The notes under the pieces: model-generated
Told to the model about the DNA's origin: nothing
The model's database searches: none
What the model saw: the letters and a program-made list of their open reading frames with translations, nothing else
Program-made: the position numbers and the translations under genes
DNA from: Planctomycetota bacterium
Lineage (GTDB): Bacteria; Planctomycetota; Phycisphaerae; WQYP01
Assembly (NCBI GenBank): GCA_021798635.1
Contig: JAJZGH010000170.1
Coordinates: 1 to 11,035, forward strand
DNA length: 11,035 nucleotides
Direction of reading: 5' to 3'
Part shown: positions 5,920 through 11,035 of the stretch, piece by piece
Numbering within the stretch: position 1 is the stretch's first letter
Layout: each line of letters starts with the position of its first letter

Positions 5920-8355
5920 ATGAACAACTGTATCTCGTCACGTACCCTCCACCTTATGGATCGCATCTGTAAAGGGTTTTCCCGCTACGGAAAATATGCA
6001 GGTCCCCGGCGGCTTGCAAAAAGAGTTGACTGCAAGAAACATGTCAACGTCACAGCGGGAGTATGGCGGCCCGGTATTTTGGTTATGGTCGTGTGGGCCT
6101 TCGGGGCCGCAACGCCGTTGCATGCCGGGGCCGTCGCGCCGGCACTATCTCCTGTGGCAGGCAGCGGAAGAGCCTGGATGAATCCCCGTCTGTCCGTAGA
6201 CCAGCGCGTATCGGATTTGCTGTCGCGCATGAGTCTGCAGGAAAAGATCGGCCAGTTACTGCAGATTGACTGGAATAAGAAATTGGCCGTGATCGCCCCG
6301 GCGATCAAGGCGGGTCAGGTTAGCTCGCTTCTGGGGTTCAATCCGCCGCACGGCAAATTATCGGGTAACAATTATTGGGCTTATCGGATTTCACAATATA
6401 ACGCCGCGCAGAAACTGGCGGTTGAAGATACTCGTTTGGGTATTCCACTTCTGTTTGGCAGCAACGTGTTGCATGGATTCCGGACATCTTTTCCCATTCC
6501 ATTGGCGCTGTCGTGCTCCTGGGATGCGCAACTGGTTAAGCTTTGTGCGCGGGTGTCGGCGTGTGAAGCTTCGGCGGCGGGTGTGGACTGGACCTTTGCG
6601 CCCATGATTAATATTTCGCATGATCCACGCTGGGGGCGGGTGGCGGAAAGTTTCGGCGAAGATCCTTATCTGAATTCCATTTTGACAGCGGCAGCGGTAC
6701 GAGGTTACCAGGGTAAAAATCCAGCCGCGCCGGGGCATCTGATTGCCTGCCTCAAACATTATGTTGGATATGGCGCTGTGGAAGGAGGGCGGGATTACAA
6801 TGCGGCGGAAATTACCCGATTTACGCTCTGGAATTATTATTTGCCCGCGTACCACGCGGGCATCCAGGCGGGAGCCTTAACGGTGATGAGCTCCTTTAAT
6901 TCAATCGGTGGCACACCCTGCACCGCCGACCGTTACACCCTGCACGATATTTTGAGACGCGATTGGGGTTTCCACGGTTTTGTTGTCAGTGATTGGCAGT
7001 CGGTGAAACAGCTCATTGACTGGGGCTATGCCTATGATAATGCGGACGCCGCGCGCCGGGCATTGTATGCCGGTGTGGATATGGAAATGGCCAGCGACAC
7101 GTACAATACGCTGGCCCGACAGGTGGCTGAAGGAAAGGTTTCATTGGCCACTGTCAATGCCGCTGTGCGACGGGTGCTGCGCGTGAAGTTTGAAAGTGGT
7201 TTATTTGAGCATCCCTACGCCAGCACAACACGATGGCATCATGCTTTTCTGAAACCCGCTTATAAAAAATGCGCGTTGCAGGCGGCCGAGCGGTCGTGCG
7301 TGTTGCTTAAAAACACGGGCGATATTTTGCCGCTGGTCAAAATTCCACCTCGTATCGCGATTCTTGGCCCGCTGGCTGACAGCCGATCGGAATTTCTTGG
7401 CTGTTGGCACAGTCAGGGCATCGCGAAAGGTATGCAGTCCTTGCCGCAATGTCTGCGCCAGGCTCTGCCGGCCAATGTTATTATCTCGGTGGTGCGTACG
7501 GGTATGAGTCATACGCATTATTTTCACCGCGCCGTTGCCGCGGCGAAGCAATCCGATCTTATCATCATGATGGTCGGTGAGAAATCTTCAATGAGCGGGG
7601 AGAACACCAGTCGGGTTCGCATTGGATTGCCGGGGCAGCAGCAGCGTCTGTTCGATGAGGTGGCGGCTACCGGAAAACCCATTATTACGCTGCTGTTTAA
7701 CGGTCGGCCCTTAGCAATTCCCAATGTGATCAAGAAATCCCAAGCCGTTCTGGAATGCTGGCAATTGGGCACCGAAACGGCCCCGGCGATATCGAATATA
7801 TTGCTGGGAAAATATAATCCTTCCGGCAAACTCACCATGGATTTTCCAAGGTCGATCGGGCAGATACCCGTCTATTACGATCACCTGAATACCGGGCGGC
7901 CAAAACTCGGTAAGTTTATTGACGGATCGCGCCAACCGGAGTTCTGCTTTGGCTATGGGCTGTCGTACACCCGCTTCACTTTAGGTGCGGTACGATTAAC
8001 TGCCCCAAGGCTGCGAATCGGTGGAACTATCCGTGCCCATGCGGTGGTCGCAAATTCAGGAAGCCGTGCCGGCACCGAGATCGTGCAACTTTATATCAGA
8101 GGTCTGTATTTCAAGGATGGCGGCCGCCCCGTGCGGCAGTTGGTGGCCTTTCAACGAATCCATCTTCTCCCGGGTCAGCGAAAGACACTTACATTCACGT
8201 TGGGGGATCGTCAGTTGGGGTATTACAGTTCCGCCGGGAAATGGCTTGTTGATCCCAGCCATTTTGATGTTTGGATTTCATCGGATTCTCAGTCGGGTAA
8301 GCCGGCGTCATTTGATCTTGTGGTCAGTGAACGTCGCACCGCGCGGAGGGAATAA
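5920..8355 (+). CDS. Exported BglX-like GH3 beta-glucosidase
   Basis: An 811-residue glycoside hydrolase family 3 protein with all three usual domains. The TIM-barrel domain (from about residue 88) shows LLSRMSLQEKIGQLLQ, LLFGSNVLHGFRTSFPIPLA, WTFAPMINISHDPRWGRVAESFGEDPYL, KHYVGYGAVEGGRDYN (K279-H280) and GFHGFVVSDW with the nucleophile Asp358. The alpha/beta sandwich domain (from about 460) carries SGENTSR with the probable acid/base Glu561. A fibronectin-III-like domain (about 715-795) includes AGTEIVQLYIRG. The order and motifs match periplasmic beta-glucosidases such as BglX, which remove glucose from the non-reducing end of beta-glucosides. Some GH3 members prefer beta-1,2-linked sophorose; the neighbouring GH144-like gene makes that preference plausible but the sequence does not prove it. 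Unusually, the hydrophobic export segment (about 52-64, possible cleavage after Ala69) is preceded by some 50 mostly basic residues. The gene follows the GH144-like gene after 93 bp, so an operon is likely. Confidence 0.92.
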   Translation: MNNCISSRTLHLMDRICKGFSRYGKYAGPRRLAKRVDCKKHVNVTAGVWRPGILVMVVWAFGAATPLHAGAVAPALSPVAGSGRAWMNPRLSVDQRVSDLLSRMSLQEKIGQLLQIDWNKKLAVIAPAIKAGQVSSLLGFNPPHGKLSGNNYWAYRISQYNAAQKLAVEDTRLGIPLLFGSNVLHGFRTSFPIPLALSCSWDAQLVKLCARVSACEASAAGVDWTFAPMINISHDPRWGRVAESFGEDPYLNSILTAAAVRGYQGKNPAAPGHLIACLKHYVGYGAVEGGRDYNAAEITRFTLWNYYLPAYHAGIQAGALTVMSSFNSIGGTPCTADRYTLHDILRRDWGFHGFVVSDWQSVKQLIDWGYAYDNADAARRALYAGVDMEMASDTYNTLARQVAEGKVSLATVNAAVRRVLRVKFESGLFEHPYASTTRWHHAFLKPAYKKCALQAAERSCVLLKNTGDILPLVKIPPRIAILGPLADSRSEFLGCWHSQGIAKGMQSLPQCLRQALPANVIISVVRTGMSHTHYFHRAVAAAKQSDLIIMMVGEKSSMSGENTSRVRIGLPGQQQRLFDEVAATGKPIITLLFNGRPLAIPNVIKKSQAVLECWQLGTETAPAISNILLGKYNPSGKLTMDFPRSIGQIPVYYDHLNTGRPKLGKFIDGSRQPEFCFGYGLSYTRFTLGAVRLTAPRLRIGGTIRAHAVVANSGSRAGTEIVQLYIRGLYFKDGGRPVRQLVAFQRIHLLPGQRKTLTFTLGDRQLGYYSSAGKWLVDPSHFDVWISSDSQSGKPASFDLVVSERRTARRE

Positions 8356-8422
8356 CTCATTATTGCGTCGGATAATGTCGGTCAAATTCGAGCCTGAACG
8401 GCGGTCGTTGTGCGCGCATTTC

Positions 8423-8436
8423 TGCAAGCGTCCCAA
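8423..8436 (+). promoter_or_regulatory. Possible LacI-family operator half-site before pseudopilin 2
   Basis: TGCAAGCG is a perfect left half of TGnAAnCGnTTnCA, but the right half is poor (7 of 10 fixed positions in total). It lies 110-123 bp upstream of the second pseudopilin start. On its own the match is weak and could be chance. Confidence 0.15.
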
Positions 8437-8437
8437 A

Positions 8438-8460
8438 AAAAATATCGTCTTAATATTTTT
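8438..8460 (+). repeat. AT-only inverted repeat between GH3 and pseudopilin 2
   Basis: AAAAATAT (8438-8445) and ATATTTTT (8453-8460) form an eight-pair A/T stem around a seven-base loop. The right arm supplies a T run in the + direction, and the A tract on the left would supply one in the - direction. It may be a weak terminator after the GH3 gene or simply a flexible AT-rich segment; a stem without G-C pairs is poor for intrinsic termination. Confidence 0.25.
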
Positions 8461-8545
8461 CGCAACCCAGCCGATAGGACATGGTTGCTGCTGCGCGCTG
8501 GGCCTGCGTTATAGGCCGGGCGTGCGCTGCTTGCGAGGTTGTAGG

Positions 8546-9448
8546 ATGCGAAAGAATAATCAACGCGCCGGCGATTCAGACTGCGGAATCTTGCCAACCG
8601 TCAGAGCGTGGAATGCGCCTGGAGGTCAAAGCGTCCGCGGATTTTCCCTCATAGAAATGCTGGTCGTGCTGCTGATTATCGTGATTCTAATTTCCATCTT
8701 GCTGCCGGCAATTTCGCGGGCGCGGGAGCTGGCACGCACTGCCGCCTGTGAGGCGAGTCTGCGCAGTTTAGGTCAGGTGACGTTGGAATATATTAATCAA
8801 TCGCAGGGGGTCTTGCCCTATGGAACCTACGGCAACCCCAAATTTGTGGTGAGTTCCTATAATTCATACTTCGGAGAGTGGGCTAATCTGGATTTTTATC
8901 TTTTGGTCGGCCCGCCGGTGCTGATGACCAACAACGGCGTCGTAGGCGAAAATATTCCACCGGATTTAGCGGATAAATGGGCGTCCATCTTCTGGTGCCC
9001 GGACCGCGTGGAACCGATGGTCGCCCAATGGGGTCTTAATTACGCGGCGAATCCTAATGTGTTTCTGGTTCCCATTACCAACCCCATTACCGGCGATGCC
9101 CTGAATCAGAGTCTCAATTACAGCGCCATCGCTGATCCGGCGCAGGTTATTGAAATCGGCGATACCAATCAGAGTTTCCCCGGCGGCAATTGCGCCTCAT
9201 TTCTATTTTCCTGGACGCCCAGTCAATTATCCTGGCAGTATGGCAGTTATACGTCTGCAACCACCATCCCCGTGAATCCGGGAAATACCGACGCCACAAC
9301 CTCGATTATCAATCATCAGGGCCTGCGCTATCGTCATAATTCATATTCGCCTACCACCGGCGACGCCAACGCCACATTTTGTGATGGCCACGTGGAGTCC
9401 ATTCCGCAAAATGGATTGCATGTGTCTAATGTGCTTCCTGGAAATTAA
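8546..9448 (+). CDS. Pseudopilin-like protein 2, prepilin N-terminus with H-X15-DG variant motif
   Basis: A 300-residue protein of the same class as the one at 771-1760. Its leader of 32 residues ends in Gly32, followed by FSLIEMLVVLLIIVILISIL, with Glu at mature position +5 (E37) and a hydrophobic helix to about residue 52, then ISRARELARTAACEASLRSLGQ, typical of the exposed alpha-1 helix. Here the canonical Gly precedes the cleavage site. Near the C-terminus, RYRHNS and FCDGHVES correspond to the family's H-X9-DG block, but the spacing from His264 to Asp280 is 15 residues, as if six were inserted. The start at ATG 8546 is supported by GAGG at 8535-8538, seven bases upstream; the open frame extends far upstream inside the GH3 gene, which is not credible coding. 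It lies 190 bp after the GH3 stop, so it may be a separate unit. Function unknown; probably an inner-membrane or pseudopilus component. Confidence 0.85.
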   Translation: MRKNNQRAGDSDCGILPTVRAWNAPGGQSVRGFSLIEMLVVLLIIVILISILLPAISRARELARTAACEASLRSLGQVTLEYINQSQGVLPYGTYGNPKFVVSSYNSYFGEWANLDFYLLVGPPVLMTNNGVVGENIPPDLADKWASIFWCPDRVEPMVAQWGLNYAANPNVFLVPITNPITGDALNQSLNYSAIADPAQVIEIGDTNQSFPGGNCASFLFSWTPSQLSWQYGSYTSATTIPVNPGNTDATTSIINHQGLRYRHNSYSPTTGDANATFCDGHVESIPQNGLHVSNVLPGN

Positions 9449-9573
9449 TTAATCATAGATGCTTGTCTTCGGCTAACGTGCGTTCCGACGTACACTTAAC
9501 CGGCTTCTGAAGAGTAGAGCTTTTGCGCCCTGAAATACAGTCTGTGATGACGGCTGAATTCCCAAAAACCCAT

Positions 9574-9585
9574 GCCGATTTCGGC
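9574..9585 (+). repeat. Short perfect hairpin GCCGATTTCGGC
   Basis: A GC-rich inverted repeat (GCCGA and TCGGC) lies in the 225-bp gap after pseudopilin 2, itself flanked by AAACCC (9566-9571) and GGGTTT (9600-9605), which could pair as an outer stem. No T run directly follows, so I do not call it a terminator. The rest of this gap shows nothing I recognise. Confidence 0.25.
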
Positions 9586-9648
9586 TACTGGAGTTTTGCG
9601 GGTTTCATCTGCCCCAAAAAGTCTACTTCACGCTACAATAAGGAGCTT

Positions 9649-9662
9649 AGATAGCGGTTGCA
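9649..9662 (+). promoter_or_regulatory. Degenerate LacI-family operator-like site before the DUF192 gene
   Basis: AGATAGCGGTTGCA matches eight of ten fixed positions of TGnAAnCGnTTnCA, and its last ten bases are identical to those of operator O2 (673-686). It starts nine bases after a -10-like TACAAT (9634-9639), almost the same geometry as at O1, and ends 11 bases before ATG 9674. There is no convincing -35 hexamer, so both the promoter and the operator are tentative. Confidence 0.3.
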
Positions 9663-9673
9663 GGATGCAGTGA

Positions 9674-10222
9674 ATGAAACCCAATGAAACGCCCCAAAAA
9701 ATTCTGAAAGTGCCCCGTCTGGCGGGATGGGGCGCGGTATTAACAGTGCTGGCGGCCATGATCCTGGCCCTCTGTTTTGAGATGCACGGCGATGTGCGCG
9801 GCCGCACCGCCCGATATCCTAACCTGCCGCAGGCGAACGTGATGCTGGGACATACAACCGTCAAACTCTGGGTGGCGGCGTCCGCGCGTACGCGGGATCG
9901 CGGCTTGATGTTTATTCACAAAATGCCCAACAACTGCGGTATGTTGTTTGTATTTCGCCGCATCAGGCCGCAAACTTTCTGGATGAAACATACCTTGATT
10001 CCGCTTGATGTGATTTTTCTTAATCAACATGGCGTCATTGTGCGGCACTACTTCATGCCGCCCGATAATGGAAAAAAGCGATATCCCAGCGGCCAGCCGA
10101 TCCATTACGCGATCGAACTCAACGCCGGTGAATTTCAACGCCTGCACTTGCGCGACTCCATGCACATAAGCATTCCAAAACGATATTCAACTCCATCCCG
10201 GAAAGCGACCGGTGCGTCATGA
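9674..10222 (+). CDS. Membrane-anchored DUF192 family protein
   Basis: A 182-residue protein of the DUF192 family (PF02643). A hydrophobic segment at about residues 20-35 (AVLTVLAAMILALCF) is an uncleaved anchor or signal peptide. The rest is the small DUF192 beta domain with its hallmark blocks: ASARTRDRGLMFIHKMP, NNCGMLFVF, FWMKHTLIPLDVIFLNQHGVIV, and YAIELNAGEF. Family members are widespread, mostly extracytoplasmic, and of unknown biochemical function. The C-terminal tail after about residue 165 is basic and looks disordered. AGGA at 9662-9665, eight bases upstream, supports ATG 9674. The next gene follows after 13 bp, so the two are probably co-transcribed. Nothing links it to glycan breakdown except proximity and a weak operator-like site upstream. 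Confidence 0.88.
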   Translation: MKPNETPQKILKVPRLAGWGAVLTVLAAMILALCFEMHGDVRGRTARYPNLPQANVMLGHTTVKLWVAASARTRDRGLMFIHKMPNNCGMLFVFRRIRPQTFWMKHTLIPLDVIFLNQHGVIVRHYFMPPDNGKKRYPSGQPIHYAIELNAGEFQRLHLRDSMHISIPKRYSTPSRKATGAS

Positions 10223-10225
10223 TCT

Positions 10226-10230
10226 GGAGG
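10226..10230 (+). promoter_or_regulatory. Ribosome binding site for a GTG start
   Basis: GGAGG lies five bases before GTG 10236, a strong site that supports this GTG as the start of the last gene. The first ATG in this frame lies well after the membrane segment and would remove it. Confidence 0.65.
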
Positions 10231-10235
10231 CCTCT

Positions 10236-11035
10236 GTGAATACAAGATCCGCCTCCGGGCGACCGCGCAAAGGCTCGGGATTTTTAAGCCGACGCTACCG
10301 TCCTAAATCAAGTACGAGCTGGATATTAGCCGTCCTGATTCTGATCGCCCTGATTATTGCTGCCATCCTGGCGTTGATCCTTCTTCCCCCGTACTGGTAT
10401 CGTCCAATTCGTACCATGAGTGATGCGGTTTATAACCAGTCTGATCACGCTCAGGCCTCCCTGATGGCCTTAAGGAATAAACTGCGAAAGCCCCATGTCG
10501 GAACGATTACCTGGACCATTACCCAACGCGAAGTGAATAGCTTGCTGGCGGTTGCGTATCGCGTGGAGAAAAAGAAGAAAACACCGCCGCGTAAGCTCCC
10601 TGGATTAACCGACCCGTTCGTCCGGTTCACTGACAATCAAATTACTTTTGCCGTACGTGATAACCGAATGCCGGGCCGGCCCGTAGCCAGTGCAGGCGTC
10701 AATGTGGCCTTACTGCCTGATCTTGGCTCTGGACCGCAGGCGCGTATTACCATCAATGCTTTGCATGTCGGTGATCTGCCGTTGCCGCCTTCGCTGCTGA
10801 TCAACCGTTTGAAAACATTGCTGCCGCGTTTGGCACCTGTGGTGGAAAAAATTATTGATGTGTATGCCGGTCCGCGTTATGCCCGCGTTGCCACGCCGCA
10901 AATTGTTCATTCGGTTGCCGCCATATTTTCGGGCAGGCCATTCCCCACGGAATTGCGACTCAACCATCGCAAACTGGTGATCGACAAGCTGATCATTCAC
11001 GGCCCGTCGGTGGATGCGGCCGGCCATGCGCAGCC
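10236..11035 (+). CDS. Membrane-anchored protein of unknown function, 3' end outside window
   Basis: The frame from GTG 10236 is open to the last base, giving about 266 visible residues without a stop. The N-terminus is a basic cytoplasmic tail of about 27 residues (several Arg/Lys), followed by a single strong transmembrane helix (about 29-50: WILAVLILIALIIAAILALILL) and PPYWYRP. The remainder should lie outside the inner membrane. It contains TWTITQREVNSLLA, a pattern like the 'threonine ... E-(L/V)-N ... L' start of several bitopic envelope proteins such as the YpmS/DUF2140 type. That resemblance is weak and I do not assign a family. A Lys-rich stretch (VEKKKKTPPRK) and several predicted beta segments follow. 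It is 13 bp downstream of the DUF192 gene, so the two are probably translated from one message. Confidence 0.75.
   Translation, partial: MNTRSASGRPRKGSGFLSRRYRPKSSTSWILAVLILIALIIAAILALILLPPYWYRPIRTMSDAVYNQSDHAQASLMALRNKLRKPHVGTITWTITQREVNSLLAVAYRVEKKKKTPPRKLPGLTDPFVRFTDNQITFAVRDNRMPGRPVASAGVNVALLPDLGSGPQARITINALHVGDLPLPPSLLINRLKTLLPRLAPVVEKIIDVYAGPRYARVATPQIVHSVAAIFSGRPFPTELRLNHRKLVIDKLIIHGPSVDAAGHAQ

Noticed and set aside
8021..8545. Upstream extension of the pseudopilin 2 frame inside the GH3 gene
   Set aside because: The extension overlaps the GH3 coding sequence out of frame. ATG 8546 with GAGG upstream gives a normal prepilin leader, so the longer start is not credible.
9470..9500. Short stem with UCCG loop after pseudopilin 2
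   Set aside because: Six pairs including one wobble and no T run; too weak to call a terminator or structured RNA.
1..11035. Mobile element, phage, CRISPR or defence system
   Set aside because: No transposase, integrase, terminal inverted repeats, regularly spaced repeats, toxin-antitoxin pair or nuclease-like gene is visible on either strand.

Overview
The window reads as part of a polysaccharide-degradation region from a bacterium that is probably a planctomycete, with Phycisphaerae-like flavour. This is inferred from three things seen together: pseudopilins carrying the H-X9-DG type C-terminal motif, a PEP-CTERM anchored secreted protein, and a lipoprotein glucanase plus GH3 enzyme next to a LacI regulator. 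Verrucomicrobiota or Lentisphaerota remain possible. All genes I can support lie on the + strand; base composition looks even, at slightly above 50% GC by eye, and I see no transposase, integrase, tRNA, rRNA or CRISPR array.

Layout. Positions 1-381 hold the 3' end of an amidohydrolase-2 family metal-dependent hydrolase. A 389-bp gap follows. It holds a near-perfect sigma70 promoter (TTGACA-N18-TATAAT) with a LacI-family operator sitting on its predicted transcription start, and a second operator 188 bp further on. Downstream lie a pseudopilin-like protein (771-1760) and a secreted PEP-CTERM protein (2012-3022), closed by a strong intrinsic terminator (3098-3136). A LacI-type regulator (3321-4394) begins a second block. 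It is followed after 34 bp by a GH144-like lipoprotein (4429-5826) and after another 93 bp by a BglX-like GH3 enzyme (5920-8355). A second pseudopilin (8546-9448) follows. The window ends with a membrane-anchored DUF192 protein (9674-10222) and, 13 bp later, an unrecognised membrane-anchored protein that runs off the end (10236-11035).

How the genes may work together. The GH144 family is known for endo-beta-1,2-glucanase activity, and several GH3 enzymes cleave sophorose or other beta-glucodisaccharides. The LacI-GH144-GH3 trio is therefore best read as a small beta-1,2-glucan (or related beta-glucan) utilisation operon. The lipoprotein enzyme would cut polymer at the cell surface or in the periplasm, and GH3 would release glucose. 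The two perfect LacI-family operators lie upstream of the pseudopilin/PEP-CTERM block, not directly upstream of the hydrolases. If the local LacI protein binds them, a sugar-responsive repressor would control envelope or surface proteins together with the sugar-degrading enzymes. That link between pseudopilins and glycan degradation is the most interesting hypothesis here. The substrate, the operator-repressor pairing and the pseudopilin function are all inferred.
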